17,599 nucleotides of DNA from CAYPOY01 sp964412395 (GTDB taxonomy: Bacteria; Chloroflexota; Anaerolineae; B4-G1), in contig CAYPOY010000081.1 of NCBI GenBank assembly GCA_964412395.1, positions 1-17,599 of the forward strand. Reading direction: 5' to 3'. How positions within the stretch are numbered: position 1 is the first letter of the stretch; each line of letters opens with the position of its first letter. Of this stretch, positions 6,918 to 13,339 are shown one piece after another. A program made the position numbers and the translations under genes. The notes beneath the pieces are model-generated. The model was not told the origin of the DNA, ran no database searches, and worked only from the letters and a program-made list of their open reading frames with translations.

Positions 6918-8162
6918 ATGCACATCCGTTACCTCAGTCTGACCAACTTCCGCAACTACGCCCGCCTGGAACTGACCCTGCCCGAGCGTCCACTGCTCCT
7001 CTACGGCGCGAACGCCCAGGGCAAGACCAACCTGCTGGAGGCGATCCACCTGCTCGCCACCGGTTCCTCGCCCCTCACACCTCTCGACCGCCAACTCATC
7101 AAATGGGAGGCTGAGGCAGAGGGACTGCCCTACGCCCGCGTGTGGGCCGAGGTCATACGCCGTGACCATATTCAGGAGGTGGAGGTCATCCTGGAGAAGA
7201 AGTCGTTGGTGAACGGTACGACACGGCTGCAAAAAACCATTCGCGTGGACCGGGCACGCAAGCGCCGCGCCGACCTGGCCGGCCGGTTGAACGTCGTGCT
7301 CTTCATGCCCCAGGACGTGGAGCTGGTCGTTGGGCCACCCGCCGGCCGCCGCCGCTACCTGGACGGCACGCTGTGCCAGGTAGACGGGGCCTACTGCGCA
7401 GCACTGGAGCGCTACAACGAGGCGCTACGCCAGCGCAACGCCGCACTGCGCCACCTGCGCGACGAAGGAGGCGACTCGGCCCAACTGGCCCCCTTCGAGG
7501 AGGTGCTGGCCCGCGAAGGAGTCATCGTCGCCAACGGCCGTCGCGAACTGGTGGCCGCCCTTTCACAGCGTGCCGATCGCATCCACCAGCAACTCACCGG
7601 CAGGGCGGAATGGCTGCGACTGGAGTACCACCCCAACTTCGACTCTGCCGCCCCACCTGCGCTGAAGTACCAGATGGGGCTGGGCCTGCAACCCTACGAA
7701 GGCCCTCCACCTGGGGTCGGGGCCGAGGGGCTGGTGGAGGCTTTCCGGCAGGTGCTTGAAGCGCGGCGGGGGGACGAGATCGCGCGCGGTGTGACGCTCA
7801 CCGGCCCACACCGGGACGAAATGTGCTTCGTCGCCGGCAACCCCGCCCAGGGCACGCACGAGGTAGACCTGGGCACCTACAGCTCACGGGGGCAGCAGCG
7901 CACGGCGGTGCTATCACTCAAACTGGCCGAACTGGAGTGGATGCGGGAGCGGACGGGGGAGACACCAGTGCTCCTGCTGGACGAGGTGCTGGCCGAACTG
8001 GACGCGATGCGACGGCGTTACCTCCTGGCCCAGGTGGACAGCGTCGAGCAGGCGCTACTCACCGCCACGGACCCGGAGATGTTCAGCGCCGAGTTTCGAG
8101 AGCAGGCCGCGCTGTGGGAGGTGCGGGGGGGGATTGTGAAGGAAGGAGGGAGAGGGGAGTAG
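6918..8162 (+). CDS. recF: DNA replication/repair protein RecF
   Basis: SMC-like ATPase that binds gapped DNA and helps RecO/RecR load RecA. The 414 residues start MHIRYLSLTNFRNY, the classic RecF opening. Walker A is GANAQGKT at 30-37 (K36), the ABC-type signature SSRGQQR is at 322-328, and Walker B is LLLDEVLAELD with D355/E356. I chose the ATG at 6918: an in-frame ATG at 6813 would add 35 residues of Pro/Ser-rich sequence from the pyrimidine tract, unlike any RecF start. The gene is not beside dnaA/dnaN/gyrB here but after secDF and a dehydrogenase. The last residues (GGIVKEGGRGE) are encoded by the purine-rich repeat that covers the stop codon and are probably not part of the conserved fold. 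Confidence 0.95.
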   Translation: MHIRYLSLTNFRNYARLELTLPERPLLLYGANAQGKTNLLEAIHLLATGSSPLTPLDRQLIKWEAEAEGLPYARVWAEVIRRDHIQEVEVILEKKSLVNGTTRLQKTIRVDRARKRRADLAGRLNVVLFMPQDVELVVGPPAGRRRYLDGTLCQVDGAYCAALERYNEALRQRNAALRHLRDEGGDSAQLAPFEEVLAREGVIVANGRRELVAALSQRADRIHQQLTGRAEWLRLEYHPNFDSAAPPALKYQMGLGLQPYEGPPPGVGAEGLVEAFRQVLEARRGDEIARGVTLTGPHRDEMCFVAGNPAQGTHEVDLGTYSSRGQQRTAVLSLKLAELEWMRERTGETPVLLLDEVLAELDAMRRRYLLAQVDSVEQALLTATDPEMFSAEFREQAALWEVRGGIVKEGGRGE

Positions 8163-8185
8163 GGAGAGGGGAGAGGGAAGCAGGG
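8148..8185 (+). repeat. Purine tract with six G-runs (quadruplex-like) over the recF stop
   Basis: G-runs of 3-4 occur at 8148-8150, 8154-8157, 8162-8164, 8168-8171, 8175-8177 and 8183-8185, separated by 3-5 bases. This fits the usual G-quadruplex pattern. The recF stop TAG (8160-8162) is inside. The 12-mer GGGAGAGGGGAG occurs at 8148-8159 and, as an exact second copy, at 8162-8173. Confidence 0.6.
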
Positions 8186-8196
8186 AGGAATACTCC

Positions 8197-8224
8197 GTCT
8201 ACCGCCTACTGTCTACCGTCTACC
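8197..8224 (-). repeat. Four-unit heptamer tandem repeat
   Basis: On the minus strand the 28 bases read GGTAGAC, GGTAGAC, AGTAGGC, GGTAGAC. The stop codon of rsmG (8220-8222) is in the first unit. Short heptamer arrays of this kind are known as dispersed repeats in some bacterial genomes; whether this one is dispersed cannot be seen here. Confidence 0.65.
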
Positions 8225-8945
8225 CCCCTACCAGCGGCCGCTTCTGCGGCACACCCGGCCGGCGGGGGTACTTCTCTGGCGTGGCGGCCACTTTATCCAC
8301 CACCACCAGGTAGCGCGTTTCGGCCAGCCCGCGCAATTCTACCGGCACCAGTTGCCGCACCCGCCCTCCCAGCGTGACGATGGTCGCGTTGGCTCCGTGC
8401 ACCTCGGCAGTGGCCCCCTCTCCCTTCTGCGCCAACATCGCGCCCCCCACCCGCACCAACGGCAGCAGATACTCCGCCAGTATGGGCATCTCCGCCACAG
8501 CACGGGCCAGCGCCCAGTTGTACCGCTCGCGGTGGGCCGGGTTGCGCCCCAGCTCCTCTGCCCGCCCGTGGATCACCTCGACTCCCTTCAGACCCAGCAC
8601 GCGCACCATATGCTCCAGGAAAGCCACCTTCTTACGCGTTGCCTCCAGCAGCGTCAGCCGCATCCCTGGGCAGACGACCTTGAGCGACAGTCCCGGAAAC
8701 CCTGCCCCCGTGCCCACGTCAATCACCTGCGCCCCACAGGCCAGTTCCGCCTGCGGCAGCACCTTGAGGCAAGAGAGGGAGTCGAGAAAGTGGCGCACCA
8801 GCACGCCTTCCCGGTCGGTGATGGCGGTCAGGTTAAAACGCTGGTTCCAGGCCACCAGTTCCCGGTAGCAGGTCTCGAAGGCAGCCAGGTGGCGGTCAGT
8901 GAGTGTGATATTCAGTTCACGAGCGCCTGCAATCAGTGATTCCAT
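8220..8945 (-). CDS. rsmG: 16S rRNA (guanine-N7)-methyltransferase RsmG
   Basis: SAM-dependent methyltransferase that modifies G527 (E. coli numbering) of 16S rRNA; loss in other bacteria gives low-level streptomycin resistance. The 241-residue protein has YRELVAWNQRFNLTAITD and the HFLDSL motif in the N-terminal part. The SAM-binding VIDVGTGAGFPGL is near residues 72-84, followed by LLEATRKKVAFLEHM, and a late RAVAEMPILAEYLLPLV. I place the start at the ATG 8943-8945, which has GGGGGAG four bases upstream. An in-frame ATG at 8960 would add five residues (MRGSC) and lacks a ribosome site. A short frame at 8917-8991 overlaps this start. The gene converges on recF with only 57 bases between the stops. 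Confidence 0.93.
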   Translation of the reverse strand: MESLIAGARELNITLTDRHLAAFETCYRELVAWNQRFNLTAITDREGVLVRHFLDSLSCLKVLPQAELACGAQVIDVGTGAGFPGLSLKVVCPGMRLTLLEATRKKVAFLEHMVRVLGLKGVEVIHGRAEELGRNPAHRERYNWALARAVAEMPILAEYLLPLVRVGGAMLAQKGEGATAEVHGANATIVTLGGRVRQLVPVELRGLAETRYLVVVDKVAATPEKYPRRPGVPQKRPLVGG

Positions 8946-8991
8946 ACAACTCCCCCGCATCTGCCAGCGGCAGCCAGACGGCGTCAGTCAT
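8917..8991 (-). CDS. Short 24-codon leader frame overlapping the rsmG start (uncertain)
   Basis: An ATG at 8989-8991 is preceded by AAAAAAGGAGAGT, the strongest Shine-Dalgarno in this region though set only three bases from the ATG. The frame reads MTDAVWLPLADAGELYGITD and four further residues, then stops inside rsmG, overlapping its start by 29 bases in another frame. It could be a translated leader that couples rsmG expression. It could also be the remnant of a helix-turn-helix protein, since WLPLADAGELYGIT looks like the start of one. Neither is proven. Confidence 0.35.
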   Translation of the reverse strand: MTDAVWLPLADAGELYGITDCRRS

Positions 8992-9074
8992 ACTCTCCTT
9001 TTTTCCTCGAATGGAGTGTGACAACGTTTGTGGCGGCGGTGACGTGATTGCCAATCGTGGAAATATGCAGACGC

Positions 9075-9103
9075 ATTATACTTCAGAGCCTTGAGCGGGG
9101 CAA
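9075..9103 (-). promoter_or_regulatory. Promoter for rsmG
   Basis: Minus-strand TTGCCC (9098-9103), 17 bases, then TATAAT (9075-9080). The -35 and spacer lie inside the last codons of the upstream exported-protein frame, which stops at 9083-9085. A start near 9068 gives a leader of about 75 bases before the short frame at 8991. Confidence 0.6.
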
Positions 9104-10303
9104 ACCACAAGTTGGGACTCCTAAATAGATGTCGTAGACGGTGACGGACACACCGGTGCCGGTGCCCTCGTAGCTAAGGGAAGCCGACTTGGCCTGGAAC
9201 CAGCCATCCTCGGCGCCGGTCATCTCCTGGACACCCAACTTCACTGGCCCGGCGGACAGCTCCAGGGAGAGCACCTTGAAGGAGATGGAATCCGGGTCAG
9301 CCGTGATCTCCACCTCCGCCGCACTGGTGCCCTGCGGTAACGCGAAGGTGATCGTCGAGGTGGCGGTGATAAGCCAGCCATCGTCCCCCTCCCCGCTGCG
9401 GAAGTGGGCCGTCGTCTCGCCGATCCCGATCCCCAACCCCGCCTGCGGGGACATGTCGTTCGCCGGGGCGGGACTCGCCAGGTGGCCACCCTGACCGGTA
9501 CCTGGCGCCCGTTCCACTGCGGCGCTGGTCCTGCCCAGTGTGAAGCCCGGCAAGGTGAATGCTCCGCCGCCGATGGAGAAATAAGGCTCCTGGGCCTGGA
9601 ACCAGACGTCGTAAGCGGTGGCACTGGTACCCCCGAAGGCCATCCCCTGGCCCGGTTTGATCGTGGCCGATTCTACCCCCACGCCCCGGTTGCTGACGGT
9701 GGCTCCCACCAGGACCACGTCCACGATCTTTAGCGGGATGGTGATCAGTGAGAGCACCGTCCCCGTGATCTGGGCGCCACCCTCGGTCGAGTACCGCACC
9801 TCCACCATGGCCGTTTTTCTGGTCGGGGTGATGGTGCTGATGACCAGCGTGCTCTGGATCTTGAGGTGGTAGGTTTCGTCGGCGCTCTCGTAACCCAGGG
9901 TCAGGGAGTTGTCGGTCAACTGGATGCGGCTGCCGTCACCCCATTTCATATCGAAGCCGGTGGTGCCCTCAAAGCCGGCGATGTGCGCTCCGCTCTCGTC
10001 CAACCGGAACCCGTTTACTGTCAGCGAGGGCTTGGTCAGGGTGATACCCAGCCGCTGGAAATCTTTGGTGGGGAGATTGGCGATACCCTGAGTCACCGAG
10101 ATGCACTCGTTGCTGAGCGTGGCTCCACTCAGCCGCAGACCCACCGGCCCCAGCGTCATGGTGATCAATTGCACAGTCGCCTCGACGACCGGCGAGCCGT
10201 CCTCGTCTCCATAGAAGGCCAGGGAGATAGGAACCTGCCGCACCTTCGTGGTAGTAGGCGAACCGGTGCCGGTCAGCGTGGTGGTGCCGGTCACCTGCTG
10301 CAC
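9083..10303 (-). CDS. Exported repeat protein, C-terminal part (frameshifted from the upstream frame)
   Basis: 406 codons counted from a GTG at 10301-10303, without a Shine-Dalgarno or signal peptide, so probably not a gene of its own. It seems to continue the protein starting at 12428 after a one-base shift; the two-frame span is 3346 bases, one more than a multiple of three. The content is three related segments of about 115 residues. The shared motif is seen in VQLITMTLGPVGLRLSGATL and VLSLITIPLKIVDVVLVGAT, with a third, weaker copy near VLSLELSAGPVKLGVQEMTG. Each is followed by a Gly-rich stretch; YDVWFQ and YDIYLG mark equivalent ends in copies two and three. This looks like an extracellular beta-rich repeat. 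The last copy stops early with VPTCGLPRSRL, unlike copies one and two. I do not recognise the family. Confidence 0.6.
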   Translation of the reverse strand: MQQVTGTTTLTGTGSPTTTKVRQVPISLAFYGDEDGSPVVEATVQLITMTLGPVGLRLSGATLSNECISVTQGIANLPTKDFQRLGITLTKPSLTVNGFRLDESGAHIAGFEGTTGFDMKWGDGSRIQLTDNSLTLGYESADETYHLKIQSTLVISTITPTRKTAMVEVRYSTEGGAQITGTVLSLITIPLKIVDVVLVGATVSNRGVGVESATIKPGQGMAFGGTSATAYDVWFQAQEPYFSIGGGAFTLPGFTLGRTSAAVERAPGTGQGGHLASPAPANDMSPQAGLGIGIGETTAHFRSGEGDDGWLITATSTITFALPQGTSAAEVEITADPDSISFKVLSLELSAGPVKLGVQEMTGAEDGWFQAKSASLSYEGTGTGVSVTVYDIYLGVPTCGLPRSRL

Positions 10304-12428
10304 GGTGGAGGTATACGTTCACATCAGGGTAGAAAGGGCCGGGTTCACCATTGGCATAGAGCAGGATAAAGTTGCCCCCCATCGGGTTATAGGCGAGGTC
10401 CAGGGCTATCAGGGGGCTGCCGTAGTCGGCTGGGCTCTGATCCAGGAAACGTTTACCACCGACGAGGGAACCATCCTGATCTATCCACTGGCCGTAAAGG
10501 CGGGTATGGGCGATCCCGTACAGATCCTCCCGCCAGACGACGAAGTATTTGTGGAATCCCGGGTCGTAGCCTACATCTATGGTCACACCGCCCAACTGAA
10601 AGGGGATCAGATAGTCGTCGTCAGCGGTGGCGACCTGAATCACCTCACCGGGTGACTCGCCGAACTGATCCAGAAGTACTCCCTTGACCCCCTGACACGT
10701 AGCAAAAGCAGTGGACACATCCGGCCAGACCAGGAGGTAACGGTCATCGTCAGGGTTGTAGATGACCGCTATCTCCGGGTCAACGTCAAGAGTCAGAGGG
10801 CCTCCGCTTTCTTCCACCGTCATCTGAGCTATCTGTACCGGGCCATCGAGAGGGACGCCATCGGGGCTCAGCCGCTGCGCCCAGATGGTTGCGATGCCGA
10901 CATTGACAAGTTCTCCCTCTACCTCTTTGGTCATCACCGCGACCGCGCCCAGGAAAACCATGTACTCGTTGTGGGTGGAGTTATAGGCCACCTTGACTCT
11001 CTTGAAGCCATTGGGGAACATAGGGGCCTCGTAGGTCAGGGAGAAAGTACCATTGGAGATAAGGGGACCGGAAGTAGGCACGGTCGTCGAGAAGCGGCTT
11101 CCCCACAGCACGCTGTAAGGTTCTTCTATCCAGGGCTGCTCTTTGTTCCTTACTGAACCGGCCCAGAAAGGGACGAATTCGTCCTCCTGGGGGTTGTAAA
11201 CCGGCTCGACCTGGAAATCGTTAGCGCCAGTGGTAATGTGTACTGTGGCGGTCACACCGTGTTGCTCTATCTGCTCCCCACTGTCCCAGGGAAGCAGCGC
11301 CGCGTGGAGAGCCCATTCAGTCTCTTCCATACCCATATAGAAATCCGTATCCTGCCAGGCCACGAAAAAGGGGCCATCGGCGGACGCGACCACTTTAGGC
11401 TCCCGTGCTATCGTTGTACCATCAGGTATAGGGAAAGTAGGGCCAATAAGGGGGTCAATCTCCACCGGGTAGGTGGCCTGGGCCAGCCAATCCCCCGGCA
11501 CCTCCAGGGAGAGGCGGTACTGCCCGGCGGCTATGGGGACGGCCTGGGGGGAGATGGTCAGCGTCCTCCCGGTGGCATCCCGCACGGTGGCCTGCCCGAT
11601 GAAGGCCACCGGACCCTCATCCCTGGACAGGAGGGCCAGAGCGCCACCCATCCAGGGGCGGGGGTGCAGTTCAGTCTCCAGGGTGCCAGCGATCTCCAGG
11701 TTGCCCTCACCGTAGGGGCGGTGGGGCAGCAGGAACTTTTGTTCAATGCCGTCATTCTGCAGGACATACTCCTCCTGGAAAGCAGGGGCGTGGGCGTAGT
11801 GGACGGTGTCGCCCTGGAGGATAGGGACGACGGTGCAGGCAACGGCGGAGTCAAAGAGAAGCTCCTCGCCGCACCAGGCCTCCTCTAACTGGAATGAGAA
11901 GGCGTGGGCCATGTCCGGCACCTCCCCCCGCACGGGGGTGTAGACCCAGCCCTCCTGGTCAAAGGTGGCCTGGTAGACGCGCCCGGTGATCTCTATCTGC
12001 CCTTCCTGCTCCCGCGCCTTCAGGGTCGTGCCGGTAATCAGGGGGACTTTTTGCTCCGGCAGGGGGACGTCAGTGTAATCCGGCTCAATGATGCGGTACG
12101 GCCCGGCCCAGCCGGGGCGCATGGCATCCTGTCCAGTCATAGTGAAGAAGTCGCCGTCGGGGCTCATCATGACGATGCCGTCGGTTAGAGGCCAGTCAGA
12201 CTCCGGAGAAGGAGCGTGGGGCGATTCCCACCAGGGGGGGAAGATCTCCAGTGACTCTCCGGCGGGAGATGCCGGCGGCAGCGAAGCCGTCGGGGACAGG
12301 GTGTCCGGCGTCGGGTAGGAATAATCCGACGCATCTGGGGATGAAGTGGCCAGCACGGGAGCAACGTGTCCCAGTAGCATGGCCAGTATGGTAAGGAATG
12401 ACAATGCTTTCCACGTGAGCTTTTTCAT
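9969..12428 (-). CDS. Large exported propeller-like protein, N-terminal part (frame broken near its end)
   Basis: A signal peptide, MKKLTWKALSFLTILAMLLG followed by a VLA cleavage site near residue 27, leads into a Pro/Ser/Thr-rich stretch (to about 70). Then come a beta-rich domain and a YPVEIDP motif near 320, which is seen in many large secreted bacterial repeat proteins. From about 345 to 690, six blade-like repeats follow. Their cores include VYNPQEDEFVPFW, AYNSTHNEYMVFL, IYNPDDDRYLLVW, GYDPGFHKYFVVW and AYNPMGGNFILLY, spaced 60-75 residues. This suggests a six-bladed propeller. After VNVYL (about residue 706) the next 113 codons read as an out-of-frame shadow rich in His/Arg, so the true protein ends or continues in the frame described at 9083-10303. 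AAGGAGGTG lies four bases before the ATG. The function is unknown; a surface or extracellular role is inferred. Confidence 0.7.
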   Translation of the reverse strand: MKKLTWKALSFLTILAMLLGHVAPVLATSSPDASDYSYPTPDTLSPTASLPPASPAGESLEIFPPWWESPHAPSPESDWPLTDGIVMMSPDGDFFTMTGQDAMRPGWAGPYRIIEPDYTDVPLPEQKVPLITGTTLKAREQEGQIEITGRVYQATFDQEGWVYTPVRGEVPDMAHAFSFQLEEAWCGEELLFDSAVACTVVPILQGDTVHYAHAPAFQEEYVLQNDGIEQKFLLPHRPYGEGNLEIAGTLETELHPRPWMGGALALLSRDEGPVAFIGQATVRDATGRTLTISPQAVPIAAGQYRLSLEVPGDWLAQATYPVEIDPLIGPTFPIPDGTTIAREPKVVASADGPFFVAWQDTDFYMGMEETEWALHAALLPWDSGEQIEQHGVTATVHITTGANDFQVEPVYNPQEDEFVPFWAGSVRNKEQPWIEEPYSVLWGSRFSTTVPTSGPLISNGTFSLTYEAPMFPNGFKRVKVAYNSTHNEYMVFLGAVAVMTKEVEGELVNVGIATIWAQRLSPDGVPLDGPVQIAQMTVEESGGPLTLDVDPEIAVIYNPDDDRYLLVWPDVSTAFATCQGVKGVLLDQFGESPGEVIQVATADDDYLIPFQLGGVTIDVGYDPGFHKYFVVWREDLYGIAHTRLYGQWIDQDGSLVGGKRFLDQSPADYGSPLIALDLAYNPMGGNFILLYANGEPGPFYPDVNVYLHRAAGDRHHHADRHRFAYYHEGAAGSYLPGLLWRRGRLAGRRGDCAIDHHDAGAGGSAAEWSHAQQRVHLGDSGYRQSPHQRFPAAGYHPDQALADSKRVPVGRERSAHRRL

Positions 12429-12600
12429 CGTTCACCTCCTTAATTTCTACAATCGAAGCCACTGCTCCCGCTGGATCGCCAGATCCAGCGGCCCATGCCA
12501 GCAGAAAGTCAGCGTCCCGTTGACAAGTCCACGTTACCGGCGAAGCCGGACGGGGATCTGACGATCTCCTTTGAGCAAACGTAACTACTCACCTGCCTCG
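12429..12600. other. Leader region of the exported protein with two hairpins
   Basis: No gene is seen. A 10-bp perfect hairpin lies at 12468-12491 (CCGCTGGATC, loop GCCA, GATCCAGCGG) and a 5-bp one at 12537-12549 (CCGGC, GAA, GCCGG). Neither is followed by a T-run on either strand. I looked for c-di-GMP and other common riboswitch cores and could not match one. No convincing promoter for the exported protein is visible. Confidence 0.45.
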
Positions 12601-12604
12601 CCTC

Positions 12605-12716
12605 GCCGATGGTTGAAACCATCGGCTGATACAGAAAGTCGTTAAAACGCACTAAAACGTGGCTTCCTAACCCGTTTTAACGGGTTTCGTCGTATCAGCA
12701 GGGCGTTTCAACGCCC
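12605..12716. repeat. Cluster of three strong hairpins with long-range pairing
   Basis: Hairpin 12605-12626 is GCCGATGG, TTGAAA, CCATCGGC. Hairpin 12669-12686 is AACCCGTT, TT, AACGGGTT. Hairpin 12701-12716 is GGGCGTT, TC, AACGCCC. GCTGATAC (12625-12632) can pair with GTATCAGC (12692-12699). CGTTAAAACG (12640-12649) is the exact reverse complement of CGTTTTAACG (12673-12682), so two folds compete. On the minus strand this lies between the receiver gene and the exported-protein gene. It has the look of a dispersed Chloroflexota intergenic element. Confidence 0.6.
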
Positions 12717-12730
12717 CGCGTGAGGGCGGC

Positions 12731-12782
12731 TGAGCAGTTACGAGCAGACTTGAGTAAACAGGCTTGAATGAGCAGGCTTGAA
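12731..12782 (-). repeat. 14-bp tandem repeat, three units plus a partial
   Basis: On the minus strand the units are TTCAAGCCTGCTCA (12769-12782), TTCAAGCCTGTTTA (12755-12768) and CTCAAGTCTGCTCG (12741-12754), then a partial copy ending CTGCTCA (12731-12740). It starts seven bases after the receiver gene ends. Confidence 0.65.
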
Positions 12783-12788
12783 AACGTG

Positions 12789-13181
12789 TCAAACAACCCG
12801 CCGAATCACTGGCAGCAGGTCGGCGCTCAGATGGGCCTTTGTGACCACCCCGTCCGCGCCAGCGAAGAACGCCGCCCGTCTGGCGGTGTCGTCGCTCAAC
12901 ATAGTCAGAGCGATGATGGCCACTTCGGGCAGCGTTATCCGCAGGCGTGAGATCATCTTGAGGCCAGCCAGGCCGAGTGTATCCAGGCCAATCAGAACAA
13001 CTTGAGGTTGCAGGGATTGAATTTGAATCAGGGCATCCTCTCCTCCGCAGACCGCGCCGACTAAGACCAGTTCGGGGTGACGTCCCAGGAAGTCAGCCGC
13101 AACGCGCAGGAAAGGCTGGCTGTCGTCCACGAGCAAGACACGGATTCCAGGACTTCCCTCTGGGCATGCTGGGGCCGGCAT
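12789..13181 (-). CDS. Single-domain receiver-like protein, phosphoacceptor Asp apparently missing
   Basis: 130 residues, essentially one receiver domain with no output domain. The acidic pair D19/D20 (LLVDDSQPFL), T93 (IIALTM) and K115 (GVVTKAH) are present. At the phosphorylation site the sequence reads VVLIGLDTLGLAGL. Aligned with the usual VLLDLxMPxxxG, G65 stands where the phosphorylated Asp should be, and the nearest Asp, D67, is two positions later. So it may be a pseudo-receiver acting by protein contact, unless D67 substitutes. GGAGG lies nine bases before the ATG (13179-13181). It lies downstream of the kinase/NarL-regulator pair, behind an intrinsic terminator, and upstream of the exported protein gene, all on the minus strand. 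Confidence 0.8.
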   Translation of the reverse strand: MPAPACPEGSPGIRVLLVDDSQPFLRVAADFLGRHPELVLVGAVCGGEDALIQIQSLQPQVVLIGLDTLGLAGLKMISRLRITLPEVAIIALTMLSDDTARRAAFFAGADGVVTKAHLSADLLPVIRRVV

Positions 13182-13217
13182 CGTTCGCCACCTCCTCCTT
13201 CAACCTACTACTCCCCT

Positions 13218-13246
13218 ATTGTCGCACAAACCAGGCCGCTGGTCTA
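13218..13246 (-). promoter_or_regulatory. Possible promoter for the receiver-like gene
   Basis: On the minus strand TAGACC (13241-13246), 17 bases, GACAAT (13218-13223), each four of six to consensus. The spacer holds a short palindrome ACCAG-GCCG-CTGGT (13230-13243) that could be an operator. This is a weak call. Confidence 0.35.
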
Positions 13247-13270
13247 TGGGATATACCCCTACCATTAGAT

Positions 13271-13295
13271 AAAAAAAGACCCCATTTCTGGGGCC
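13271..13295 (-). terminator. Intrinsic terminator after the kinase/regulator operon
   Basis: Minus-strand GGCCCC, loop AGAAAT, GGGGTC, followed directly by seven T (13271-13277). It lies 45 bases beyond the stop of the NarL-type regulator and separates that operon from the receiver-like gene. Confidence 0.75.
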
Positions 13296-13339
13296 GAAAC
13301 CACTAAATCCGTTACTGTCCTGCAATCCGCATCCTACCA

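Noticed and set aside
9083..10303. Independent second gene for the C-terminal repeat part
   Set aside because: Its only start is a GTG without a ribosome site or signal peptide, right where the upstream frame decays. A frameshift explains it better.
12429..12720. Riboswitch or T-box in the long leader of the exported protein
   Set aside because: The hairpins do not match any conserved core I could recall, including c-di-GMP classes. Kept only as an unexplained structured region.
12600..12790. CRISPR array
   Set aside because: The hairpins differ from one another and the 14-bp units are contiguous with no spacers; no cas gene is present.
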